Of a stretch of DNA of 64,000 nt, positions 1 to 8,732 are shown one piece after another. How positions within the stretch are numbered: the stretch's first letter is position 1; every line of letters starts with the position of its first letter. The position numbers and the translations under genes are program-made. The notes beneath the pieces were generated by a model. The model saw nothing but the letters and a program-made list of their open reading frames with translations, did no database searches and was not told where the DNA came from. This DNA is from Paracoccus cavernae (GTDB taxonomy: Bacteria; Pseudomonadota; Alphaproteobacteria; Rhodobacterales; Rhodobacteraceae), in NCBI GenBank assembly GCA_030410095.1, contig JAUFRC010000001.1, positions 1,066,501 through 1,130,500 on the forward strand. Direction: 5' to 3'.

Positions 1-261
1 AAGGGCGATGTCGCTGCCGTCCATATCTCGACCGATTTCGGCCAGACCTGGCAGGAAGCACGTCTTGATCCCGCGCCGAACCGCTTCTCCTGGCAGCGCT
101 GGCGCGCGGATGTCACCCTGCCGCAGCACGGCTATTACGAGATCTGGGCGCGTGCGACCGATCAGGACGGCATCAGCCAGCCGCCGCTCTCGCCGGTCTG
201 GAACCCGCGCGGATATGCCAACAACATCCAGCACCGTATCGCGCTGGTCGCGGAAGCCTGA
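1..261 (+). CDS. Sulfite dehydrogenase-like molybdenum subunit, C-terminal part
   Basis: This is the last 86 codons of a gene that begins before the window. The protein looks like the C-terminal Mo-co dimerisation domain of the sulfite oxidase/SorA/SoxC family: it has the beta-sandwich pattern with a DFGQTWQEA stretch, a WARATDQDG stretch and the near-terminal PVWNPRGY motif common to these enzymes. The same PRGY ending occurs in the second, complete copy at 12777-14029. Such enzymes act in the periplasm and pass electrons from sulfite, or another oxyanion or S-oxide, to a cytochrome c. The cytochrome gene at 322 follows 60 bases later and is probably its electron acceptor. The molybdopterin domain and cysteine ligand lie outside the window, so substrate assignment is inference. 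Confidence 0.8.
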   Translation, partial: KGDVAAVHISTDFGQTWQEARLDPAPNRFSWQRWRADVTLPQHGYYEIWARATDQDGISQPPLSPVWNPRGYANNIQHRIALVAEA

Positions 262-321
262 GGCCCCGCCGGCCCGCAACATGAGCGGGCCGGAGCCTGT
301 AACCACATGATGGGAGTTCTC

Positions 322-735
322 ATGCCCCGTATCGTATCGACGGCGATCCTTGGATCTCGGCGCTGCTCTTGGGCGCGGGTTTGGCTTTTGCCGAAGCCAA
401 CCTCGACCCGATGGAGGCGCTGCGCGCGTCCGGCGGGAAGCAACCCGCTTGACCCGATGACCGCGCTCAGCGCTTCGGCGTCATCCGCCAAAGAGGCCGA
501 GGCCGGCAATGCCGATTTCGAAGGCCTGCCCGACGGTCCCGGCGCCGAAGAGACCTATTACCAGTGCGTCGCCTGCCATTCGACCGAGATCATCAAGCAA
601 CAGCGCGTCACCGACCTGCGCTGGGACGAGCTTTGGGACTGGATGGCCAAGTCGCAAGGCATGGTCGAGCCGGACGAGGAAACCAAAGCGGTCATCCTCG
701 CCTATCTCAAGCAGCATTTCTCGTCCGAGAGATGA
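322..735 (+). CDS. Periplasmic c-type cytochrome, SorB-like (frameshifted)
   Basis: This small monohaem cytochrome has one CxxCH site (YYQCVACHS, bases about 562-588) and a C-terminal helix ending KQHFSSER. The start ATG at 322 opens a signal peptide that is split by a frameshift: the first 11 residues (MPRIVSTAILG) are in one frame, and the hydrophobic ALLLGAGLAFAEA continues from about base 354 in another. The frame returns to the first near 445-460. A single chain of about 130 residues results when this is repaired. It follows the sulfite dehydrogenase subunit directly and resembles the cytochrome at 12377-12721, so it is most likely the electron-accepting partner. The exact repair near 450 is unclear and may need two bases. 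Confidence 0.75.
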   Translation: MPRIVSTAILGSRRCSWARVWLLPKPTSTRWRRCARPAGSNPLDPMTALSASASSAKEAEAGNADFEGLPDGPGAEETYYQCVACHSTEIIKQQRVTDLRWDELWDWMAKSQGMVEPDEETKAVILAYLKQHFSSER

Positions 736-756
736 CGCCCTGAACCAAACGGAAGA

Positions 757-785
757 GCCGGACGGACGGATCGTCCGGCCCTTTC
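757..785 (+). terminator. Rho-independent terminator after the first sorAB-like pair
   Basis: An inverted repeat (GCCGGAC at 757-763, GTCCGGC at 773-779) is followed by CCTTTCATTTT. It sits 20 bases after the cytochrome stop codon. The rest of the gap up to 1065 shows no gene that I can support. Confidence 0.6.
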
Positions 786-1065
786 ATTTTCCGGATGCAG
801 CCCCGTGAGCCGAGCGCCGCAAAATTCGGGGCGCACGCATGGCAGCCGCGCTTTGCGCAACGGCTCTTTCGGGCATCCCGAAACGGCTTGATGCCGAACC
901 CTGCCGCGCGGCTTTCCGCCCCCGCGGCGCAACTGTCACCGCACTGTTAAGTCTTTGCGATCTGATCGGATCTTGGCGGCACCCAGCGTTTGCCTCCGTT
1001 TACTCCGCATCATTTGTATGTTTCACCTGTACAAGTTTCGCCACTCATCCGCCAAGGGCTTCGTC

Positions 1066-2210
1066 ATGAGTACCATCCGTCCCGCCTCCTCAGCCGCCGC
1101 GCCGGCCTGCTGCGCACAGGCGCGCTTCCCCTGCTGCTTCTGGCCGCAAGCAGCGCCCATGCTCAGGAAGGCGTGCCTGAGATCCCCGCCATTCCAGCGA
1201 TCATCGTGCCCGATTTCATCGGCGTCGAAGCCTCCCAGCAGGAGTTCGAGGTGGCGCTCGGGGATCGTCTGGCCGAGATCGACGGGATCCGCATCACGCC
1301 CGCGCGCTGTGACGCCGATGCGGTTCTGGTGCCAGGTCTGGGCACGTTCTTGCAAGACGGGACCGGCACGGTCGCCGATCTGGGCGAGAGCGGCACCTAT
1401 ATCGTCGACGGCGCGGGCGCGGGCGTGGTCGATGCGGACGGCACGCGCCTTATCGTCGAGGCGGACGGCTCGGGCGTCATCGACCGCGAGGGCTTCGACG
1501 GCGGAGAAGGCGTGCAGGTGACGGTCGAGGCCGATGGCTCTGGCACCTACAGCACGCCCTTCGAGCAGATCACGCTGGATGGTCGCGGCGGCGGCACATG
1601 GACCTCCGAGCGCACGGGTCAGGTCTCGATCGAGACCGACGGCAGTGGCGTCTGGAACGGACCCTTGGGCGAGATCACCAACGAAGGTGACGGCAGCGGG
1701 ACATGGAATGGTGCGCACCAGATCATCAACGAGGGCAATGGTCAGGGCCTCGTGGACGGCAAGCCCGTCGCGATGGCGCCCCTGCCGCCTGTCCCGCCCG
1801 CCGGAAAATTCCCGCTGCTGAACAAGCTGCGCGCGCCCGCGCCGAGCTGCGGCTATCTCGTCACGCTCGAGGACCGCATCCTTTTCGACTTCGACAAATC
1901 CGACCTGCGCCCCGATGCGGCCGCGACCGTCAATGCTTTGGCCGAGGCCTTTGTCGAGGTCGGACCCGCCCGCCTCGAGGTGCGCGGCCATACCGACAGC
2001 AAAGGCAGCGACGATTACAATCAGGCCCTGTCCGAGCGCCGCGCCCGCACCGTTGCAGGTGCCTTGCAGGAGCGCGAGGTCGCAAGCGCGATCGAGGCCG
2101 CGGGTTTTGGCGAAAGCCAGCCGGTCGCTGCCAACGAGATCGGCGGAGACGACAATCCGGTCGGCCGCCAGCTCAACCGCCGCGTGGAAATCTACGTCCC
2201 GTCGCATTGA
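1066..2210 (+). CDS. OmpA-family outer membrane protein with DGSG repeats
   Basis: The protein has three parts. A signal peptide (LPLLLLAASSAHAQ) is followed by a short segment with an ALGDRLAEIDGI stretch. A glycine/aspartate-rich middle region contains repeated VEADGSG, IETDGSG and NEGDGSG units. A C-terminal OmpA peptidoglycan-binding domain carries FDFDKSDLRPDA and VRGHTDSKGSDDYN, with the NRRVEIYV ending. It should be anchored in the outer membrane or periplasm and bind peptidoglycan. The start is ATG 1066. One base is missing near 1080-1085 (CCCGCC, probably one more C), after which the frame that holds the rest of the protein runs to 2210. About 381 residues in total. No partner genes are adjacent and the role of the repeats is unknown. 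Confidence 0.8.
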
Positions 2211-2605
2211 GCGGGTGAACCTAACCGCCCCGTGTCACGATTGCTGGGCGCGGGGATAGTGGCTGTCGTTTCCGCGCGGCAGCCCTCATGCCGCTGTCTT
2301 TCCCCGATACCCCGAACAGTCCATCCGGTCCGCCCCGCATCACGCTGCGCGGGCGGTCATGCGCGTCTCGGATGCGTCCGGCCCACCAGCGCATTCCCTC
2401 CGGACCGCCCCGCAACGACAATCGCGGCCTCTTCACGCGGCTGTCAAATGCGGCGCATTCTTTCGCATCAACTGCCACCTTTGTTATTTCTTTTCAAAAT
2501 CCGGACACCATGCAATTGATAGTTGCGGAAATTTCGAGAAATTCCCGTCTCCCCCTTCCCAACCCGAGCGAGATTGGCTAGCGTGGCAGGAAGAATACGG
2601 CAAGC
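2211..2605. other. Non-coding leader region upstream of amiC, with a 16-bp repeat
   Basis: This stretch contains no gene I can support. It holds two near-identical 16-mers, TCCGGTCCGCCCCGCA at 2324-2339 and TCCGGACCGCCCCGCA at 2399-2414, differing at one base and 75 bp apart. The second half is AT-richer (2455-2560) and probably carries the promoter of the amide operon. A small hairpin (AATTT-CGAG-AAATT) lies near 2530-2545. Confidence 0.4.
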
Positions 2606-2654
2606 AAGCCCCGCCCCGATCGCAAATCCCATGCGGTCGGGCGGGGCTTTTTTT
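2606..2654 (+). terminator. Leader terminator, probable AmiR antitermination target
   Basis: A very strong hairpin has an 11-bp lower stem (AAGCCCCGCCC at 2606-2616 with GGGCGGGGCTT at 2639-2649). A second stem, GATCGCA with TGCGGTC, encloses the loop AATCCCA. Seven T residues follow (2648-2654). It lies only 19 bases before the amiC start, inside the transcript leader. ANTAR proteins such as AmiR act by preventing this kind of leader termination, and an ANTAR gene is second in the operon. I could not find the paired hexaloop hairpins that ANTAR proteins bind, so the antitermination role is inference. Confidence 0.75.
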
Positions 2655-2673
2655 AATTCGGGTGGATGAACCA

Positions 2674-3751
2674 GTGAAGCGCATTATCGAGATCGGCGTC
2701 TTGTTGTCCCGCTCGGGGACCTATGAACCGATGTCGCGCGCGACGCTGGCCGGTGTCTTGCGCGGCATCGACGAGGTTTCCGCCGATATGCGCTACGGCG
2801 TCGATTTCGCGCCCGTGGTCAGGGATCCCGCCGGCGATCTCGCCAATTATTCGCCGATGTGCCAGGAACTGCTCGGTCAGCAAAACATCCGCCATATTTT
2901 CGGCTGCGTCACCTCGGCCTCGCGCAAGGAGGTGATCCCCGCGCTCGAACGTCACGGCGGGGTTTTGTGGTATCCGCTGCCTTACGAGGGTTTCGAGGCC
3001 TCGGAACATATCGCCTATATGCATGCCTGCCCCAACCAGCATGTCGTGCCCCTGCTCGAGTGGGCGGCCGCGACTTTGGGGCCGAATGCCTATCTTGTCG
3101 GCTCGAACTACATCTGGGGCTGGGAGATCGCGCGGATCGCGCGCGAGCGCATCCTCGCCTCGGGCGGGCGGATCATGGGCGATCGCTATCAGGTGCTCAA
3201 CGACACCTCGATGCCTCATATTCTCGACGAGATCGCGCGGCTGAAGCCCGATTTCATCCTGAACTCGCTTGTCGGCGAAAGCGCCTACCACTTCTTTGCC
3301 GAGCTGGCCAAACTGCGCGCCGCTTCGGGGGCGCGGTCAATCCGGCCGTGCTGTCGTGCAATTTCACCGAGGCCGAGCTGTCCAAAACCGGCAGCACCGC
3401 CGAGGGGCTGATTTCGGTCGGGCCGTGGTTTGCCCCGCGCCCGCGCCTTTGGGCAATTCCTTTGCCGAAATGGCGCGCCGCTCGGTTCACGAACTGGCGC
3501 AACTTTTGACAATCGTGCCCGATGGCGAGCATCTGCCCCTGTCCGCGCTGGTCAATACCGCCGCCAAGCGCGGCTATGTCTCGCTTTTGGCGGGCGATAC
3601 GCTCCATGCAAAGCTGCCGGTGGTGATCGCGCGGCTCGAGGGACAGCAATTCATGGAAATCAAACGGCTTTCGCCGCGCGCCGCGGATCCCTATCTCAGC
3701 CGGTCGCGCTTTGACGGGGATATGCGCCCTTCGCTGCGGGTGGTGTCATGA
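2674..3751 (+). CDS. amiC: AmiC-like amide-binding regulator (frameshifted)
   Basis: The protein is a periplasmic-binding-protein-like sensor without a signal peptide. It opens IIEIGVLLSRSGTYEPM, a pattern of the AmiC/UrtA type-1 fold, and has the GSNYIWGWEIAR and VGESAYHFF stretches typical of AmiC. In Pseudomonas, AmiC holds AmiR inactive until a short amide binds. The start is GTG 2674, in frame and preceded by GGGTGG; no ATG in this frame fits better. Two single-base losses, near 3330 (GGGGG before GCGCGG) and 3435 (CCCC before GCGCCC), move the frame from 1 to 3 to 2. The restored length is about 360 residues, slightly shorter than AmiC. It overlaps amiR by four bases (ATGA), which fits joint expression. 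Confidence 0.85.
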
Positions 3752-4352
3752 GCAAGATCCGGACCGAAAACCTCGCGCAGGCCTGCGCCTATATCCTGCA
3801 ACCGCCGCTCGCCGGTGGTCAGGGCCTGACCCGCCAGCTCGAAATCATCGGCCTGCGCGTCGTCGAAGTCTGGCCCGAACTGCCGATCGAGGCGATCTCG
3901 GCAGATTTCGTGCTCTATGATGTCGATCAGGGCCATGACGCGCAATTCCCTGGCCCGCCGGTCAAAGCCCGATGCCGATGATCGCGATTATCGGCTCGGA
4001 GGCACCGGGGCGGCTGCAATGGGCGATGACGATGGGGGCGCATGCGCAGCTTCTCAAGCCTGTCGGCAACAACGGGATCTATGCGGCCCTTCTCGTCGCG
4101 CGCAGCAATTTCGACCGCGACCACGCCTCGCAGGCCCAGATCGCCGGTCTCGAGACCCGTCTGAGCGCGCGCCAGACCGTGGTGCAGGCGGTGATGATTT
4201 TCGTCATGCGCGGCAAGACCGAAGCCCAAGCCTACGAGGCCCTGCGCCAGATCGCCATGGCTTGGCGCGTGACCATTGAAGATGCCGCCGCGCGGGTGGT
4301 GGCCAGCAACGCTAACGAAAGGGTGCAAGATGACAGCGCCTGCCATGGCTGA
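3748..4352 (+). CDS. amiR: AmiR-like ANTAR-domain antitermination regulator
   Basis: The N-terminal half is a receiver-like pseudo-domain. The C-terminal 60 residues form an ANTAR RNA-binding domain, seen as LETRLSARQTVVQAVM, RGKTEAQAYEALRQIAM and the terminal WRVTIEDAAARVV helix. ANTAR proteins bind leader RNA and prevent formation of a terminator, and a strong leader terminator lies at 2606-2654. One base is missing near 3950 (TTCCCTGG should be TTCCCCTGG), which joins the frames into about 201 residues. It is coupled to amiC upstream and overlaps the next gene by 23 bases. Family identity is clear; the target RNA is inferred from position. Confidence 0.85.
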
Positions 4353-5223
4353 GGCCGCCCGCGCCGAGCCGCGCAAACCATCGACGCTCCGCAAGCTTGC
4401 CCAAAGGCGGCTCGCGCTGTTCGGGCTGGTCCTGATGGTGATTTTCATCGGTGGCGCGCTTTTCGCGCCCTGGCTCGCGCCCCATGATCCGAACGAGCAG
4501 TTCTTCGACGGGCTCACGATCGAGGGCGCCCGCTTGCGCCCGGAGGCCAGTTCTGGTTCGGCACCGACCTTTGGGACGCGATCTCTTCTCGCGGCTTCTT
4601 TACGGCGCGCGGACCTCGCTGATCATCGGGATCGTGGCCAACGGAACGGCGCTGGTGATCGGGACGCTGATCGGCGTGACCGCGGGCTATTTCCGCGGCC
4701 CCGTCGGCGCGGTTCTGATGCGTTTCACCGATCTCATGATGGCCTTCCCCGCGCTTTTGCTCGCGATCTGTCTGGCGGCGATCCTGCAACCATCGCCAGG
4801 ATCGTGGCGATGGTCATTGCCTTCGTGAACTGGGTCCAGACGGCGCGGGTCGTCTTTACCCAGACCTCCTCGCTGGCCGAGCGCGACTTCATCGCCGCCG
4901 AGAAAACCCTTGGCGCGGGCCATGGCCGCATCCTCTTTCGCCATATCCTGCCCCATCTGCTGCCGACGCTGATCGTCTGGGCGACCTTGGGGATTTCGAC
5001 CACGGTGCTGCTCGAGGCGACGCTGTCCTTCCTCGGCGTGGGCGTGCAGCCCCCGACCGCGTCATGGGGCAACATCATCTTCGAGAACCAGACCTACTTC
5101 CAATCGGCGCCCTGGCTCGTCTTCATTCCGGGAGCCTGCATTCTGGCGCTCGCGCTTGCCTTCAACCTCGTCGGTGACGCGTTGCGCGACATTCTCGACC
5201 CAACCCAACAGGGGCGCGACTGA
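4330..5223 (+). CDS. Peptide/amide-type ABC transporter permease, DppC-like (frameshifted)
   Basis: This inner-membrane permease belongs to the DppC/OppC family. It has an N-terminal cytoplasmic tail, a first membrane helix (LALFGLVLMVIFIGGALFA), the family motif FGTDLLGRDLFSRLLYGAR after repair, and the EAA loop (AAEKTLGAGHGRILFRHILP). Three single-base losses, near 4530, 4580 and 4790, take the frame from 1 to 3 to 2 and back to 1. The start is ATG 4330 with AAAGGG upstream; ATG 4345 is an alternative. It precedes the DppB partner, reversing the usual B-C order. It should carry the substrate recognised by the binding protein at 6166, presumably amides given the AmiC/AmiR/FmdA context. Confidence 0.85.
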   Translation: MTAPAMAEAARAEPRKPSTLRKLAQRRLALFGLVLMVIFIGGALFAPWLAPHDPNEQFFDGLTIEGARLRPEASSGSAPTFGTRSLLAASLRRADLADHRDRGQRNGAGDRDADRRDRGLFPRPRRRGSDAFHRSHDGLPRAFARDLSGGDPATIARIVAMVIAFVNWVQTARVVFTQTSSLAERDFIAAEKTLGAGHGRILFRHILPHLLPTLIVWATLGISTTVLLEATLSFLGVGVQPPTASWGNIIFENQTYFQSAPWLVFIPGACILALALAFNLVGDALRDILDPTQQGRD

Positions 5224-6143
5224 TGCTGGCCTATGTTCTGCGCCGTTCGATCCAATCCGCCCTGATCCTTCTGGGCGTCTCCTTCATCACCTTCATCCTG
5301 CTTTACGTTCTGCCCGCCGATCCCGTGCGCCAGATCGCGGGACGATCGGCCACGCCCGCAACCGTCGAAAGCATCCGCCAGCAGCTCGGCCTCGACCAGC
5401 CGTTTCTGGTGCAATACGGCAATTACCTGTGGAACCTGCTCCACGGTGATCTCGGGCGGTCCTATCTGCAAAAGACCAATGTCTCCGAGCTGATCGTCTC
5501 GCGTCTGCCCGCCACGCTTCAGCTGATGGTCGCCGCGATTTTCTGCGAGCTGGTGATCGGCATCACCCTTGGCGTAATCGCCGCGCTCTACCGCGGCCGC
5601 ACGCTCGACAACAGCCTGATGCTGACCTCCTTTATCACGGTTTCCGCGCCGCAATTCGTGGTCGCGCTGCTGCTGCTTTACGTCTTCTCGGTCAAGCTCG
5701 GCTGGTTCCCGATCGGCGGCTACGGCACCTTCGCCCATCTCGTGCTGCCCGCACTGACCTTGGGGATTCTCGGCTCGGGCTGGTACAGCCGGATCATGCG
5801 CTCGTCGATGATCGACGTGTTGCGCGCCGATTTCATCCGGACCGCCCGCGCCAAGGGCCTCAAGCGCCGCCGGATCATTCTCGGTCATGCCCTGCCCAAT
5901 GCGATCCTGCCCATCATCGCCATGATCGGCATCGATATCGGCATTTTCATGTCGGGAATCGTGGTCGTCGAAAGCGTCTTCGGCTGGCCGGGCATCGGGC
6001 AGCTGGCCTGGCAGGCGATCCAGCGCGTCGACATCCCGATCATCATGGGTGTCACGCTGGTCTCGGCCTGCGGCATCGTTCTGGGCAACCTGCTTGCCGA
6101 TCTCATTTCGCCGCTGATCGATCCGCGGATCAAGCTGCGCTGA
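5223..6143 (+). CDS. ABC transporter permease, DppB-like
   Basis: An intact 306-residue inner-membrane permease of the DppB/OppB family. It opens with MLAYVLRRSIQSALILLGVS and the long first helix and periplasmic loop typical of DppB (QQLGLDQPFLVQYG, GDLGRSYLQKTNV). Five further membrane segments follow, with the EAA loop TARAKGLKRRRIILGHALP and the ending DPRIKLR. Its ATG shares its last base position with the preceding stop codon, so it is translationally coupled to the DppC-like gene. It is one of the few genes in this operon without a frameshift. Confidence 0.92.
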   Translation: MLAYVLRRSIQSALILLGVSFITFILLYVLPADPVRQIAGRSATPATVESIRQQLGLDQPFLVQYGNYLWNLLHGDLGRSYLQKTNVSELIVSRLPATLQLMVAAIFCELVIGITLGVIAALYRGRTLDNSLMLTSFITVSAPQFVVALLLLYVFSVKLGWFPIGGYGTFAHLVLPALTLGILGSGWYSRIMRSSMIDVLRADFIRTARAKGLKRRRIILGHALPNAILPIIAMIGIDIGIFMSGIVVVESVFGWPGIGQLAWQAIQRVDIPIIMGVTLVSACGIVLGNLLADLISPLIDPRIKLR

Positions 6144-6165
6144 CTTTACCAACAGGAGGATAACA

Positions 6166-7768
6166 ATGAAAAAACTGGCCCTTTCCACCGCTTTGGCCCT
6201 GCTGACGTCCTTCAGCCCCGCCTTGGCACAAGAGCCCGTCGCGGGCGGCAACATGATCGTGACCTATAAGGACGATGTCGCGACGCTCGATCCCGCCATC
6301 GGCTACGACTGGCAAAACTGGTCGATGATCAAATCGCTCTTCGACGGGCTGATGGATTACGAACCGGGCACGACCAACCTGCGCCCCGGCCTTGCCGAGA
6401 GCTATGAGTTCACCGAGGACGGGCTGACCTATACGTTCAAGCTGCGCGCGGGCATGAAATTCCACAACGGTCGCGAACTGACCGCCGAAGATGTGGTCTA
6501 TTCGATCAACCGCGCCGTCGATCCCGCCACCCAATCCCCCGGTCAGGGCTTCTTCGGCATGATTGAGGGCTTCGATGCCGCCGCCGAAGGCAAAGGCCCG
6601 CTTTCGGGCGTGAGCGCGCCGGATGCGCAGACCGTCGTCTTCAAGCTTTCGCGCCCCGATGCGACCTTCCTCCATGTCATGGCGCTGAACTTCTCCTTCA
6701 TCGTGCCCAAAGAGGCGGTCGAAGAAGCAGGCGCGGATTTCGGCAAGAAGCCGGTCGGCACCGGCGCGTTCAAACTGGCGGAATGGTCGCTCGGCCAGCG
6801 CCTCGTCTTTGAAAAGAACCCCGATTACTGGATCGCGGGCGTGCCCTATCTCGACAGCTTCACCGTCGAAGTCGGCCAAGAGCCGGTCGTGGCGCTTTTG
6901 CGTGCGCAAAACGGCGAGGTCGATATTCCCGGCGACGGCATTCCGCCCGCGAAATTCGTCGAAGTCATGGGCGATCCGGCACAGGCCGCGCTCGTGGTCG
7001 AGGGTGGCCAGCTCCATACCGGCTACGTCACGATGAATGTGACCGCCGCCCCTTCGACAAGCCCGAGGTCCGTCAGGCCGTCAATATGGCGATCAACAAG
7101 GACCGCATCGTTCAGGTCATCAACGGCCGCGCCATTCCGGCGAACCAGCCGCTGCCGCCCTCGATGCCGGGCTATACCAAGGATTACGCGGGCTATCCCT
7201 ACGACGTCGAGGGTGCCAAGAAGCTGCTGGCCGATGCCGGTTTGGGCGACGGGTTCGAGACCGAGCTTTACGTCATGAACACCGATCCCAACCCGCGGAT
7301 CGCGCAGGCGATCCAGCAAGACCTCAAGGCGATCGGCATCACCGCCAACATCCGCTCGTTGGCGCAGGCCAACGTGATCGAGGCAGGTGGCGCGGGCACG
7401 GCTCCCATGATCTGGTCGGGCGGCATGGCATGGATCGCGGACTTCCCGATCCGTCGAACTTCTACGGCCCGATCCTCGGTTGCGGCGGCGCGATCGACGG
7501 CGGCTGGAACTGGTCGAAATACTGCAATGCCGATCTGGACGCTCTGGCCGCCAAAGCCGATTCCGTCATCGATCCCGCCAAAGCCGAAGAGCGCCTGAGC
7601 CTGTGGTCCGAGGTCTATATGGGCGTGATGAAGGATGCCGCCTGGGCTCCGGTCTTCAACGAGCAGCGCTTCACCATGAAATCCGCGCGGATGGGTGGTG
7701 CGGATGCGCTTTACGTCGATCCGGTCTCGATCCCCGTCAACTACGATTACGTTTTCATCAAAGAGTGA
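6166..7768 (+). CDS. Substrate-binding protein of the amide operon, SBP family 5 (frameshifted)
   Basis: This is a periplasmic solute-binding protein of the DppA/OppA family (SBP_bac_5). It has a clear signal peptide (KKLALSTALALLTSFSPALAQ) and the family features LDPAIGYDWQNWSMIKSLFDGL, FKLRAGMKFHNGRELTAEDVV and PVGTGAFKLAEWS. AGGAGG lies ahead of ATG 6166. Two single-base losses, near 7050 (GCCCCTTCG, one C short) and 7445 (TTCCCGATCC, one C short), move the frame from 1 to 3 to 2. The restored protein has about 534 residues, the normal family length. It delivers substrate to the DppB/DppC-like permeases. The genetic context suggests amides or small amide-bearing peptides as ligands. Confidence 0.88.
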
Positions 7769-7775
7769 TCTTTCC

Positions 7776-8732
7776 ATGTGCAAGCACTGCAACCATACGA
7801 TCCATGCCCATCAGCATCACTTCGGCTGGGACAACAGCTTTGCCCCCGCCCTGCGTGCCGAACCGGGCGAGACGATCCTGTTCCAGTGCCTCGACAGTTC
7901 CGGGGCCAGCTTGGCCCCCGCTCCACCGTCGAGGATGTGGGCGCGCTGGATTTCGGCAAGATCAATCCGGTCTCGGGCCCGATCCATGTCGAAGGCGCCA
8001 AACCGGGCGATGTGCTGAAAGTCACCATCGACAGCTTCACCCCCAGCTGCGCGACGGTGCGGGTTTCGGCTGGACCGCCAATATCCCGGGCTTCGGCCTT
8101 TGGCCGACCAGTTCACCACGCCTGCGCTGAACGTCTGGAAATTCGACGCGACCAGCATGGAGCCCGCGCTTTTCGGCAAGAACGGCCGCGTTCCGCTCAA
8201 ACCCTTCGCGGGCACGATCGGAAATGCTTTGGCCGAAGCCGGCCATCACAGCGTGGTGCCGCCGCGCCGTGTCGGCGGCAATCTCGACATCCGCGACCTC
8301 TCGGCGGGGACCACGCTTTATCTGCCGGTCGAAGTCGAGGGCGCGCTTTTCTCGGTCGGTGACACCCATGCCGCCCAAGGCGACGGCGAGGTCTGCGGCA
8401 CGGCGATCGAAAGCCCCTTCGACGTGGTTCTGACGCTGGATCTGATCAAGGACCAGCCGTTGAAATTCCCGCGCTTCACCACGCCGGGCCCTGTGACGCG
8501 CCATCTCGACACCAAAGGCTACGAGGTCACGACCGGCATCGGCCCCGACCTCTGGGCCGCCGCCAAGGAGGCCGTCGCGGGCATGGTCGATCTGCTGTGC
8601 GCCAGCCAGAAGCTCGATCCCGTCGATGCCTATATGCTGGTCTCGACCTGTGGCGATCTGCGCATCTCCGAGATCGTCGACATGCCCAATGTCGTCGTCA
8701 GCTTCTACTTCCCGAGGTCCGTGTTCGAATGA
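7776..8732 (+). CDS. fmdA: Acetamidase/formamidase FmdA family (frameshifted)
   Basis: This is a hydrolase of the FmdA_AmdA family, which releases ammonia from formamide or acetamide. Family stretches are FGWDNSFAPALRAEPGE, GPIHVEGAKPGDVLKV, GFGWTANIPGFGL, HHSVVPPRRVGGNLDIRDL and FSVGDTHAAQGDGEVCGTAIE. The His and Asp residues in the last two are consistent with the family's metal site. The first 14 residues, MCKHCNHTIHAHQH, form a Cys/His-rich extension. Three single-base losses, near 7915 (GGGG), 8045 (CCCCC) and 8097 (TTT), take the frame from 3 to 2 to 1 to 3. The restored length is about 319 residues. It starts 7 bases after the binding-protein stop and overlaps the ATPase start (ATGA), so it is firmly within the operon. 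Confidence 0.87.

Noticed and set aside
1023..2207. A 394-codon open frame on the minus strand across the OmpA-family gene
   Set aside because: It is the complement of a real gene with OmpA motifs and has no family features; GC-rich DNA produces such long shadows.
2581..2606. A sigma-54 promoter (TGGCAGG...) before amiC
   Set aside because: The GC element has no matching -12 element at the required spacing.
3269..3509. True pseudogene status for amiC
   Set aside because: The breaks are isolated one-base losses in homopolymers with conserved protein on both sides, as in many neighbours, so sequencing error is more likely.
5094..6254. A 386-codon minus-strand frame over the DppB-like gene
   Set aside because: The protein is a low-complexity, D/H/R-rich shadow, while the plus strand encodes an intact permease.
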